Of a stretch of DNA of 37,602 nucleotides, positions 29,179 to 37,602 are shown piece after piece (the stretch's first letter is position 1; each line of letters opens with the position of its first letter). Both the position numbers and the translations under genes were made by a program. The notes under the pieces are model-generated. The model was not told where the DNA came from, did not search any database, and was given only the letters and a program-made list of their open reading frames with translations. Location: the IMG/VR virus record IMGVR_UViG_3300017958_000027, positions 1-37,602 of that record, one strand, 5' to 3'. The DNA is from a virus.

Positions 29179-32100
29179 TTATCTGCTTAAGAAGTATCCA
29201 AGTGCTACTGGAGCTCCATCAATACCGCCTGTAAAGTTCATCTTCGCTTTAATATTTAGCTGACCTCCACTAGTTGTAGTGATTTCATCGTTTGCAATGA
29301 ATATTACACCTGCTGTTAGTGTGTTAACGTTTAGACTTGATTGACCACCACCAATTTGTGCTGTAATGTAACTCTTAATAGCACGTTGCGTTGGGACAAT
29401 GTTGTCGCTGTTTTCAGTAAAGAACGGGTCTGTACTGAACTGTGTAATAACAGCTGATCCAATACCAACTGCAATACCGCCAAGTTGCAATGACTGCAAG
29501 CCTGCTAAGTTAAATGCGTCTGCATCCAATGTCGCAGTACCAGTGGACTGCTGAACACCAAACAAGTTACCAACGTTAAAGTTACCATCTTGGTCGGTTG
29601 ATGTAAAGAACACCCTTCCGCCGCCGCTACTTAACTGTTGTCTATCAATACTTGCAGAAGTAATATCTACGTATGGATAGTTTGTTTGTGCTTGGTTACC
29701 AGTACCAATGTACAAGAAGTCGTGTCCTGTTAGACGTACTTGCGAGTACTTATTAGTTGTAGTAATTGTTGTACCGTCTTTCGGAGCATTTAGTGTTACT
29801 AGTCCTGGGCTAACTTGGAATGTTGCTGTATAGCTTCCTGGTTGTCCAATAACATTACTAATTGTAACCAACTTGTACCATCTGTTTTCAATGTTGTCAA
29901 ATACAACGTTTGAACCAGGTTCTGGTAATTCAAACAATCCGCGTACTGCAATAAATGTACTTGGCTGATACAAGTCTGCACTACCGTCACCGCCTAGTTC
30001 AGCAGTAGCAGTTGTATAACCTGTACCTCTGTTTGTAAACGTTGGGTTAGCTAATGCACCATTTCTAATTCTTGGCCAAACTGCTGCATCAATTGTTGAG
30101 TTAGGATCAGTAATTGTTACTTTTGGTCCTGCTTCAAATGTTACAGTACCAATTGCATCAGAAGCAACAGTTTCAATATCAAAACTTGCTCCGCCGCTTA
30201 GTAGACTTACTTCAATATCTGTTCCACTAATTGCACTAACGTAGTAAACTGTTTCACTATTTAAACCAACTGCGTCAGCGCCAACAAATACAATTGGCTG
30301 GTTCAAGTACAAGTTATCTGCACTATCAATTTCAATAGTGTTTGGTGCAGTTGAACTTAATACTGTTCCAACTGGATAACCTGATCCTGGTTCTGCTAGT
30401 CTAATGCTTGTAATAGCACCATCTTCGTCAGTACATCTACCTAGTGCTTTAGCACCTGTTTTAAGTTTAAGTGCTAATCCAGTTGTTGCAGCCTGTGTAC
30501 CGTTACCTACAGTCCAAACCGGAACGTTTCCTGGGTTACCAAAAGCAACACCTTGGAAGTCTTCAATAGTTCCATCAATAAATCTTTCTGTCCAAACAAG
30601 ACCGTATTGGCTTGTAGCAACAAAGTTACGTCCTACAGCTACAAACAAACCTTGACCATAACTTATATTTGACCAAATATTATTGCCAACTTGTGCAACA
30701 GCTTTCTTCAGTGCTGAATTTGCTGCTACCCAAGTTGCGCCATTGTCTGTGCTTACTGCTACTTCACCTGAGTTAGCTAGTGCAACAAATCTTCCATTAC
30801 CATATTCAATTGCTGTCCAATCTCCTGTAGCTGTTGGAAGTGCTCCGCCTGCTGTCCAAGTAATACCATTTGTACTAACTGCTGATTCGTCACTTCTTGA
30901 AATTGCAACAAATGTTGATGCGCTGTATGCTACACCAATAAATGAGTCAGTTCCACTAGCAAGTGTAGTAATAGTTCTTGAAACCCAAGCACTACCATCA
31001 GTTGATGTTGCTGCACCGCCGCTGCCATCACCACCTACAGTTACAAACGTTCCATTACCATATGCAATATCTTGATTTGCAGTACCCGGAAGTGCTGCGC
31101 CTGCTGTCCAGTTGTCAGTAGCGGCTGCACTTGCTGCTAGTGAAGCATTTGCGTTACTAGTAGTATCAATAGCTACCCATTGTGCGTCATCATCTGTAAT
31201 TACTACGGTTGGAGCACTTGTGTATCCTGAACCACGTATTGGGTCATCGTCACCGTCAACATCAATTGTAATTGTTGCAACACCACCATTGTTTATTGTA
31301 GCTGATACTTGAGCTTGATCGCTGCTTCCGCCTCCAGTAAGTGTTACTGTAGGAGCACTTAGGTATCCTCTACCATATGAGTTAACAATAATTTCAGTAA
31401 CTTTGTCTGTTTCTGCTGTTACTGTTGGTGCTGCTGCATAACCTGCACCAGTACTTGTAATGATAATCTCTTGGATAATACCATCTTTAACAGTAGCAAC
31501 AGCACTTGCGCCACCGCCGCCTTGTGTTGCTGTAAACACAATAGTCGGAGCAGTTACATATCCACGCCCGCCATTAACTACATTTACCTTAGCAATCTGT
31601 GTTGGACCTGGTAAGCCAATGCTGTTTAGTTCACCTAGTTCTGCTTCAAGTACTGCACCCGAACCACCTAAACCACCAACAATAGCTGTTGCTGTTGCAC
31701 CTTGGCCGCCACCAAACGCTACTTTATTCCAAGCACCAGTTACTGGCATTGTACCACCTGCTGCCCAAGTTGTGCCGTCTAGCGAGTAGTTAGTTGGTGT
31801 AGCACCTACTGGCAATGCAATAAATCTATTTGATGCATAATTAAATGCGCCAAAGTCTTGCGTAGTTGCCATTGTAGTGTCGCTTTGTGTAAAGCCAGGT
31901 TCTTGATAATCAATTGCTGCTTCGACTCTGTAACCAGTTGTTAAGTCTAAGTTTGCTGCTGGAGGTGTTCCAGGGCGAACATTATCCCAACCTGCTTCGT
32001 ACATTGTTACACTTTGACCTGTTGTAGTTGTTAGTGTAAATGCTGCGCCGCCTTCGCTATCACTTAATACAAAAGTACCGTCCCAGTTGTTAGTAATGAT

Positions 32101-35100
32101 ATAGTATAGATCATTTTCTACTAAGTTACCAACATCGCCTGCAATGTAAACTGGCATTCCAACATATAGCTGTTCCCAAGGTCCTGTCACTGTTACAACA
32201 TTACCTGTTGCGTTAGTATCAGTAATTGTGAACGGACCTACACTTGGTTTATAAACTTTAGCAACTTTAGTACCGTTGTTAAATTCAATAGCAGTACCGT
32301 ACTGGCCTACACCTGTACCTGCGGTAAGTTGTACGTTCATACCTACATAAGCGCCACCTAGTGCAGTGTCAGTTGCAGCCAATGTAGCTGAAACTTCATC
32401 ACCGCCCTGTGCAACGTTTTGTGCAGATACATAATCGGCGCCACCAACACCGTTACCGTCATCTAAATCAATTATGCGTGTTTCAATAACTGCTTGGTCT
32501 CTGAACTCGTCTTGTACTACCGCTGCATTAAAGCCTGCGCCACTAATTGCAACTTCTGCGTTAGTGTAATCTCTACCAGCGTTTGAATATTCAAAACGTA
32601 ATACTTGTTCTTCACCATCTGTAACAACATTTGCAATTACTGCATCTTGTGATAAGTTGTCAACTTCTGCTGTAATTGGTTCTTCGCCAGTATCAGTACC
32701 TTCAGCAATAACACCGTAAGTACCGTAAGATGAGTTACCGTTTGTAGCACGAATACGTCCACCTAAGTCTGCTAAGTAACCTGAATAGTTGTAGTATGCA
32801 AACACGGATACAAGCTCTGTTAGCGAGTTGTTACCGCTACACCATACACCAATACCATCACTTAGTACTTGTGTAAAGTCGTTTGAAACGATAGATCTGT
32901 TACCACCTGCGTGTAACGCACCGTCGATCTTACAACCAACACAGCCTGTACCAAATGTTGTTACGTTTTGTACATAACAAGATTTGTTAGTTACCCACGC
33001 TTCAGTATCCCAAGGACCAAAGCCTGGATCAAGTGATACATATGCGCCTGCTGTTGGGCGTCTTGTTCCAAAGGAGTTTAGCTCTGTTAAGTTACCACGT
33101 AAGCCGTTAACAGTCATATTACGTACACCTGTAGCGTTTCTTACGTGGAACATATCTGAACGTAGTGATCCGTTTACAGCGTTTAAGTAAAGTTCTGCTG
33201 ACTTCCAAGACTTGTGGTTACCTGGATATTGTAAATCGTATACAATTGAATCAATGTAACGTGTCATATCTCTGCGGCACGCTGCTTCATCAAATGAGTA
33301 TGTTGCAACACTTGATCCAGCTCCGCCTGTAAATGTTAGTGATTCACCGTCTTTTTCGTCGCTAATTTCAACTGTAGTTGCAGAACCTACATTAGTTACC
33401 CAATATGTTTTTCCTGCTTCTACGTCACCAAACGCATTGTCATCGAACTTAATTGGATCGCCTACAGCTAGATTATGTGCTGCTGTAAATGTAATTGTAC
33501 CTGGAGATCCATTAATGTCATTAACTGTTCCGCCGTATTGTGATTTAATCCAAGCAGTTGCTTCGTTTGCTAAGAAGTTTCTGTTTGCTTTTAGTACGTC
33601 TACAGCATTAATAGTTTCTCTATCATTAAAGTAAGTCATTGAACCAGTAATTTCCGGAGTCTGGCCATTACCTTTATCTAGCATATTGATAACAATATCC
33701 ATTAATGCATTTGTACGTTTTAATGCAAGAGCACTACCGTTTACATAAGTTCCAATTTTATTCTTTAATTCTCTGTAAGCCTGTACAGTTGCATTTTTTT
33801 GCGGACCAATTACTTTTTCAGCTTGTGTTCCTCTGTAGTATGATTGTGCTGCTACTGTAGTTAAGAAGTTAGTGTTTAACATCATATCCTTACCAACAGC
33901 TTCTACAATGTAACCAACGTCACGCTCACATTTAGCACTATCGTATACTAGTGTAGGATAGTTTTCTGCAATATATTCAGTAATTGCTGTTTTAATTGCA
34001 GTCATTGAACCTGTTAAGTTTGTAAACTGTTGTTTAAGTGTCGAATCAACACTTGCTAAGTTTCCATTTCTTACAGGATAAGCTGGAATTGTAGCATTAG
34101 GAAAATCAGCCAATGCTGCTACCGGACCATTGAAATATTCTGAAATAGTAAATGTAGTTGTAGTCGGTACTGTTTTAATATAGTATGATGTGCCGTCATT
34201 TAATCCTGCAAATGTAATAGTATCGCCAAGTTTAAGTCCGTGCGCCGCTGACATAGTTAGAACATTACTTGTAATATCAGTAACTACAAGCTCTTCAATG
34301 TCGGTTACATCTCTTACAACATTGTAAAGTGTTGTCATCAACTCTTCAGTTCTTACAACACTATTTGCATCGCCTACAGTTTGCAATTCGTCTCTTACTA
34401 CAGGATCTACAACGTCTTGGAGTGCTCCTGGACTTGAAACTGAGTTTACTGCTAAGCCATTAACAATCTGTTTCATATAGTCATATGCATCAAGTGTTGC
34501 TTGCTGTTCTGCTTGTGGAATTTGCAAGCCATCGGCTGCTCTATTTAGATAGTACTGATATCCTGCTTCTAATGTAGCTGAAGAACTACCGTATGTTAGA
34601 TCATATCTTAATGCATCAACAATATATCCTACATCACGCTTACACTTAGCAGTGTCATAATCTAGTGTAGGATAATTTTGTGCAATATATTCTACAACTT
34701 CTGCTTGAATAAATTTCTTATTTTCCCAAATAATAGAAGCTGCTGCAACATCATTTGCATCTGAAGAAGCATTAGAAACCCATTTAGCAGTTGGAGTTTC
34801 GCCACCGTTAATGTAGCCAGTAATATCATCAATAATTAATTCAATTGCTGCACTTGGGCTAACTGCTGCAATTCTTCTTACTTTTTCTGCTAAGAAGTTA
34901 ATTGAGCCTACTGTTGCTGCTAGTTCATTACTAACTACTTCTTGTGCTGATGTAGTTTGTCTGTAGTATGCCATACCTGCTTTAGTAGTTGCAAAGTTTG
35001 ATCCTGTTGCCAAATCACGTGCAATAGCATCAACCATTAAGCCTGCATCTCTACGACAAGTATCTTGGTTATATTCTAGTTCTTGATGGAACTTTTCTAC

Positions 35101-37602
35101 CCAGAACACAACATCTTCTACAATCTCGTATCTACGATCAACAATGCGATTGTATGCATCAACATTTTCTTTAGCACCCCAGTCTGTAGCAATTTCGATA
35201 GTTGCATTTGGAGCAGAGTTGTTAATCCAATCTAAAACATCGTCAACTCTATCTTGGGCAAATTCAATCGATGCTGCGTTACCCGGAGTACCGCTAGTAT
35301 CTTGCGTTTCTGTTACACCTGGGCTAGTTGTTACTGTTGTTTCTGCAATAACTTCACCGATAACAGTTTTCATTCTAGCATATGCTGCTAGTGTTGCAGC
35401 AATCTCTGAACTATCAATGTTTAATACAAAGTTTGTAAAGTATGCTGCACCTGCAATCAATGATTGTGTATTACCACCGTAAGTTAAGTCGTAACGTAGT
35501 GCATCTAGGATATAACCAACGTCTCTAATACAAGCATCTTGTGCGCTTGCAGAGAAGTCGTTCCATAGAGTGTCATAACCGTTAGCAGGATCATTTAACC
35601 ATTGACGGATTTCATCTTGAATGAAATCGTGGTTTGCAACAATTTGTGCTGCTGCATAATTAAATGTTTCTGTGTTACCAGTTGTGTTACTTGCTGAAGC
35701 ATATGCAGTGTTTGCATATTCAGCGGTACCCCATTCTTTATGTGCTGGGAACACTGTAGGTGGTAACGAGTCTAATCCATTTTGAACGATTGTTTGCATT
35801 CCAATAGTAAGATCGTATGCTCTGTTAGACGGAGCCTTTGAACCTTCACTTGTAAGAACACTCAGAGTTAATTCTAATAACTGCTCTTCAATATATTCAA
35901 TTGTTTGTACAGTAGCGTTAAGTTGATTATTTACAACAACTTCAGTTGAAGTAATACCTCTACGATATGCTAAACCTGCTTGTGCGCTACGGAAATCACT
36001 TCCAAATAAAATGTCATATGACATTGCGTCAACAATATAACCAACATCTCTTGCACACTTAGTTTCGTCATAAGTTAAATTAGGATATAACTCATTAATG
36101 TATGCAATCGCACCTGTTTGAATAACGCTAGATCTTTGATCAATAATATCTTTCAAAGTCTGTAATGCAGAATCTGTCCACGCATCTGACGGAGTAATAA
36201 GTGCTGGAAGCAATCCAGTATCAATTGTATTTTTGATTTCTGTAATTCTGTCAGCTGCAAATGCTGCTGCACCTGCACTACCGGCTGTTCCGCTAGTATC
36301 TTGTGTACTTACATTGCTTGCAGATTTAGTAATTGCTACGCCTGTTGCAATATCATCAATGATGTCTGCAATACGAGTTTGTACAGCAATCGCTGCTGCT
36401 TTTTGATCACTTGGCTCCTGGAAGATACCATCAACGTAATAAGATCTTGCAGCAACAATAGTTTCTAAATTGCCTCTGTATGTTAGATCGTATTCTAGTG
36501 CATCAATAATTTTGCCAATATCTCTTGTGCATTTGTTCTGATCATCTACACTTAAACTTGTCCAAAGTGCATTGTAGTTGTCAGTCATATATGCTTCAAC
36601 TTCATCTTGTATGAAAGTTTTGTTAGCAACTACTAGTCTACGTGCATTAAAGAATCCTGTGTCATAGTTAGTAGGATCAGTAATTGTGTAAGAACTAGGT
36701 GTAGTATCGTTAACTAAAATATCAAGAATTTGTGCAGTTCTATCTTTTACTGCTTGAGTTTTCGAAGTAATTTCTTTAATTTCTTCTCTAACAACATCAA
36801 GTGCAGCAACTGACGGTTCTAATTGATCAGCTAAAACTACTGCGTTTGATGCCAATCCTCTGTGGTATGCCATACCTGATTTTAAAGAGTTAAATGTAGT
36901 TCCAAACAATAAGTCATAACCTAAGCCGTCAACAATATAACCAATGTCTCTTGAACATTTTGCGTGATTATATTCAAATGTGCTGTAAGTATCTGTTACA
37001 TATTGTAGTGTAGCAGGAACAACGGTTGTGTCTGCAAGTAGTGTATCAGCGTCAGTTTGAATGCCTGCTGCTGCCCAACTATAGTCTGGATATGTTTTTG
37101 TAGGTAATGCAATAGTTGTACCTGCTTCAATTGCTTTTGAAACAATTCTAATCAGCGTATCTGCTTCAGCTTGCTCTGTTGCACCTGACATATAACCTTG
37201 TGCAATAGTTGAAAGTTGTTCAAATGCTGCTACAGAAATGTCTCTTTGTGCAACAGGAAGTGTTTCTGCATAACCTTCAAAGTATGCTTTGGCTGCTTCA
37301 TATGAAGCACTGTTACCACCGTACTGAATGTCGTAACTAATAGCATCAATAACACGACCTGTATCTCTTTCACAAATTTCTACACTGTAGTTGTGATTTG
37401 GATAGTTTGTTGAGATCCAAGATGTAAGTGCATTAATAATGTTTGTTCTGTTAGTTTGTAACTCTGTACGAGCTGTAGTTTTAAGAGTTACTCCTGTATC
37501 AGTAAATGTAAGTGGATCAGCAGATGCTGTACCTTGTTGAATAATATCTAGTACTTCTGTCCAATAAGCAGTAGCTCTAGCTGTAGCTGTTGCATCAGAC
37601 AT
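29179..37602 (-). CDS. Giant repeat fibre / virion protein (2807 aa, possibly incomplete at its 5' end)
   Basis: A single reading frame of 2807 residues. In order it holds: nine helical repeats with a C-x-RD-(I/V)-G-Y-I-V-DA-x-x-YD core (about residues 75-1460); a β-helix-like stretch (DMFHVRNATGVRNMTVNG ... SFGTRRPTAGAYVSLDPG ... GALHAGGNRSIVSNDFTQV); GYxxAPTV repeats; Asp-box repeats like those of sialidase-type propellers; and a C-terminal fibre region (GGGRVFFTSTDQDGNFNVG ... NIVPTQRAIKSYITAQIGGG) seen in long cyanophage fibres. It would be a long tail-fibre or whisker-like virion protein. The frame starts with an ATG at the very edge of the window, so a start further upstream cannot be excluded. 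No ribosome site is visible for the same reason. Confidence 0.82.
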   Translation of the reverse strand: MSDATATARATAYWTEVLDIIQQGTASADPLTFTDTGVTLKTTARTELQTNRTNIINALTSWISTNYPNHNYSVEICERDTGRVIDAISYDIQYGGNSASYEAAKAYFEGYAETLPVAQRDISVAAFEQLSTIAQGYMSGATEQAEADTLIRIVSKAIEAGTTIALPTKTYPDYSWAAAGIQTDADTLLADTTVVPATLQYVTDTYSTFEYNHAKCSRDIGYIVDGLGYDLLFGTTFNSLKSGMAYHRGLASNAVVLADQLEPSVAALDVVREEIKEITSKTQAVKDRTAQILDILVNDTTPSSYTITDPTNYDTGFFNARRLVVANKTFIQDEVEAYMTDNYNALWTSLSVDDQNKCTRDIGKIIDALEYDLTYRGNLETIVAARSYYVDGIFQEPSDQKAAAIAVQTRIADIIDDIATGVAITKSASNVSTQDTSGTAGSAGAAAFAADRITEIKNTIDTGLLPALITPSDAWTDSALQTLKDIIDQRSSVIQTGAIAYINELYPNLTYDETKCARDVGYIVDAMSYDILFGSDFRSAQAGLAYRRGITSTEVVVNNQLNATVQTIEYIEEQLLELTLSVLTSEGSKAPSNRAYDLTIGMQTIVQNGLDSLPPTVFPAHKEWGTAEYANTAYASASNTTGNTETFNYAAAQIVANHDFIQDEIRQWLNDPANGYDTLWNDFSASAQDACIRDVGYILDALRYDLTYGGNTQSLIAGAAYFTNFVLNIDSSEIAATLAAYARMKTVIGEVIAETTVTTSPGVTETQDTSGTPGNAASIEFAQDRVDDVLDWINNSAPNATIEIATDWGAKENVDAYNRIVDRRYEIVEDVVFWVEKFHQELEYNQDTCRRDAGLMVDAIARDLATGSNFATTKAGMAYYRQTTSAQEVVSNELAATVGSINFLAEKVRRIAAVSPSAAIELIIDDITGYINGGETPTAKWVSNASSDANDVAAASIIWENKKFIQAEVVEYIAQNYPTLDYDTAKCKRDVGYIVDALRYDLTYGSSSATLEAGYQYYLNRAADGLQIPQAEQQATLDAYDYMKQIVNGLAVNSVSSPGALQDVVDPVVRDELQTVGDANSVVRTEELMTTLYNVVRDVTDIEELVVTDITSNVLTMSAAHGLKLGDTITFAGLNDGTSYYIKTVPTTTTFTISEYFNGPVAALADFPNATIPAYPVRNGNLASVDSTLKQQFTNLTGSMTAIKTAITEYIAENYPTLVYDSAKCERDVGYIVEAVGKDMMLNTNFLTTVAAQSYYRGTQAEKVIGPQKNATVQAYRELKNKIGTYVNGSALALKRTNALMDIVINMLDKGNGQTPEITGSMTYFNDRETINAVDVLKANRNFLANEATAWIKSQYGGTVNDINGSPGTITFTAAHNLAVGDPIKFDDNAFGDVEAGKTYWVTNVGSATTVEISDEKDGESLTFTGGAGSSVATYSFDEAACRRDMTRYIDSIVYDLQYPGNHKSWKSAELYLNAVNGSLRSDMFHVRNATGVRNMTVNGLRGNLTELNSFGTRRPTAGAYVSLDPGFGPWDTEAWVTNKSCYVQNVTTFGTGCVGCKIDGALHAGGNRSIVSNDFTQVLSDGIGVWCSGNNSLTELVSVFAYYNYSGYLADLGGRIRATNGNSSYGTYGVIAEGTDTGEEPITAEVDNLSQDAVIANVVTDGEEQVLRFEYSNAGRDYTNAEVAISGAGFNAAVVQDEFRDQAVIETRIIDLDDGNGVGGADYVSAQNVAQGGDEVSATLAATDTALGGAYVGMNVQLTAGTGVGQYGTAIEFNNGTKVAKVYKPSVGPFTITDTNATGNVVTVTGPWEQLYVGMPVYIAGDVGNLVENDLYYIITNNWDGTFVLSDSEGGAAFTLTTTTGQSVTMYEAGWDNVRPGTPPAANLDLTTGYRVEAAIDYQEPGFTQSDTTMATTQDFGAFNYASNRFIALPVGATPTNYSLDGTTWAAGGTMPVTGAWNKVAFGGGQGATATAIVGGLGGSGAVLEAELGELNSIGLPGPTQIAKVNVVNGGRGYVTAPTIVFTATQGGGGASAVATVKDGIIQEIIITSTGAGYAAAPTVTAETDKVTEIIVNSYGRGYLSAPTVTLTGGGSSDQAQVSATINNGGVATITIDVDGDDDPIRGSGYTSAPTVVITDDDAQWVAIDTTSNANASLAASAAATDNWTAGAALPGTANQDIAYGNGTFVTVGGDGSGGAATSTDGSAWVSRTITTLASGTDSFIGVAYSASTFVAISRSDESAVSTNGITWTAGGALPTATGDWTAIEYGNGRFVALANSGEVAVSTDNGATWVAANSALKKAVAQVGNNIWSNISYGQGLFVAVGRNFVATSQYGLVWTERFIDGTIEDFQGVAFGNPGNVPVWTVGNGTQAATTGLALKLKTGAKALGRCTDEDGAITSIRLAEPGSGYPVGTVLSSTAPNTIEIDSADNLYLNQPIVFVGADAVGLNSETVYYVSAISGTDIEVSLLSGGASFDIETVASDAIGTVTFEAGPKVTITDPNSTIDAAVWPRIRNGALANPTFTNRGTGYTTATAELGGDGSADLYQPSTFIAVRGLFELPEPGSNVVFDNIENRWYKLVTISNVIGQPGSYTATFQVSPGLVTLNAPKDGTTITTTNKYSQVRLTGHDFLYIGTGNQAQTNYPYVDITSASIDRQQLSSGGGRVFFTSTDQDGNFNVGNLFGVQQSTGTATLDADAFNLAGLQSLQLGGIAVGIGSAVITQFSTDPFFTENSDNIVPTQRAIKSYITAQIGGGQSSLNVNTLTAGVIFIANDEITTTSGGQLNIKAKMNFTGGIDGAPVALGYFLSR
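30590..31870 (-). other. Asp-box β-propeller-like region of the giant fibre (coding)
   Basis: Five Asp-box-like motifs are visible: SLDGTTW (near 31775), STDGSAW (near 30995), STNGITW (near 30865), STDNGATW (near 30740) and a degenerate SQYGLVW (near 30605). Each follows a strand of the type YGNGRFVAL. The last four are spaced about 43 codons apart, one per blade. The first is separated by an inserted region. Sialidases and other glycan-binding propellers use such motifs, but no catalytic residues are evident. Confidence 0.6.
31210..31580 (-). repeat. GYxxAPTV repeats inserted in the giant fibre
   Basis: Four short repeats (GYVTAPTIVFTA, GYAAAPTVTAET, GYLSAPTVTLTGG, GYTSAPTVVITDD) separated by 20-40 residues with Ala/Gly-rich linkers. 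They lie between the first and second Asp-box motifs. Such repeats are common in long phage fibres and are probably β-hairpin units. Confidence 0.65.
32690..33165 (-). other. β-helix-like domain of the giant fibre (coding)
   Basis: Residues about 1480-1640, from MFHVRNATGVRNMTVNGLRG to GRIRATNGNSSYGTYG. Short strands alternate with Asn/Gly turns (CKIDGALHAGGNRSIVSNDF, GIGVWCSGNNSLTELVSVF), the look of a right-handed parallel β-helix (pectate-lyase-like). It marks the boundary between the helical repeat half and the β-rich half. Confidence 0.55.
33230..37385 (-). repeat. Nine C-x-RD helical repeats in the giant fibre
   Basis: Cores lie near 37370, 36955, 36530, 36055, 35525, 35050, 34645, 33925 and 33285. 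Each is a segment such as KCKRDVGYIVDALRYDLTYG preceded by a Tyr/Asn-rich strand and followed by a helix ending in a Tyr-rich motif. Spacing is about 135-240 codons. Odd-numbered copies end in Y(G/R/P)(G/S)(N/S). Even-numbered copies have (F/T/L)(G/N)(T/S)xF, most followed by GxAYxR. This is a clear two-type alternation. Confidence 0.8.

Noticed and set aside
30683-31075. Plus-strand frame of 130 codons in the giant fibre region
   Set aside because: Antisense shadow of the propeller repeats, with no start signal.

Overview
The window is a stretch of an AT-rich, T4-like (myovirus) genome of marine type. It carries T4 core genes in recognisable form: gp32, terminase gp17 and gp16, head completion gp4, tail tube gp19, sheath gp18, neck/tail completion gp13-, gp14- and gp15-like proteins, and a gp1-type dNMP kinase. 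These are mixed with families typical of cyanomyophages and SAR11 (Pelagibacter) myophages: a very long repeat fibre, a carbamoyltransferase, 2OG-Fe(II) oxygenases and a short HNH-type protein. I cannot name the host from the sequence. A marine picocyanobacterium or SAR11 host is an inference from gene style.

Layout. (1) 1-1045, minus strand: the 5' end of an unidentified gene, then gp32 behind a sigma70-type promoter with a palindromic -10 region. (2) 1183-12489, minus strand, read from high to low coordinates: gp18 (greatly enlarged), gp19, a second tube-fold/baseplate protein, a 122-aa protein, gp4, gp16, two small acidic proteins (one starting with a possible capsid-targeting peptide), gp17, and a LysM-containing protein. 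Late promoters (NATAAATA or CTAAATA) and hairpin terminators punctuate it. (3) 12606-14483: a plus-strand HNH-like gene whose 3' end overlaps a convergent kinase gene, then a 72-aa protein and a gp13-like neck protein. (4) 14524-17339, plus strand: gp14-like and gp15-like proteins, divergent from the gp13-like gene through a back-to-back late promoter. (5) 17353-24819: a carbohydrate island. The plus-strand operon is Nudix, HldE, HldD, cupin, 2OG oxygenase and GmhB. The convergent minus-strand operon is GT9-type glycosyltransferase, carbamoyltransferase and a second 2OG oxygenase. (6) 24939-37602, minus strand: the fibre cassette, with a 2807-aa repeat fibre, a 106-aa protein, a fibre with an S74 chaperone domain, an extraordinarily Cys/Gly-rich protein, and a tail-assembly-chaperone-like protein.

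How the genes work together. HldE, GmhB and HldD would together convert a heptose 7-phosphate to ADP-L-glycero-D-manno-heptose. The GT9-type enzyme could transfer it, and the carbamoyltransferase and oxygenases could decorate the glycan. Only the isomerase GmhA is not seen here. The acceptor (host LPS, or a virion protein such as the adjacent fibres) is unknown. Nearly everything else is virion structure or DNA packaging.

The observations I consider freshest are: the near-complete phage heptose pathway with apparently split promoter types; a set of genes whose start codon falls at the predicted +1 of a late (or sigma70) promoter, implying leaderless mRNAs; a fibre-cassette protein with about 40 cysteines in 287 residues; strict A/B alternation of repeats in the giant fibre; and a small W-rich module that recurs in the sheath and neck proteins. 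Adjacent genes are closely packed, with no gene-free stretch above about 140 bases. I saw no tRNA gene, CRISPR array or insertion sequence.
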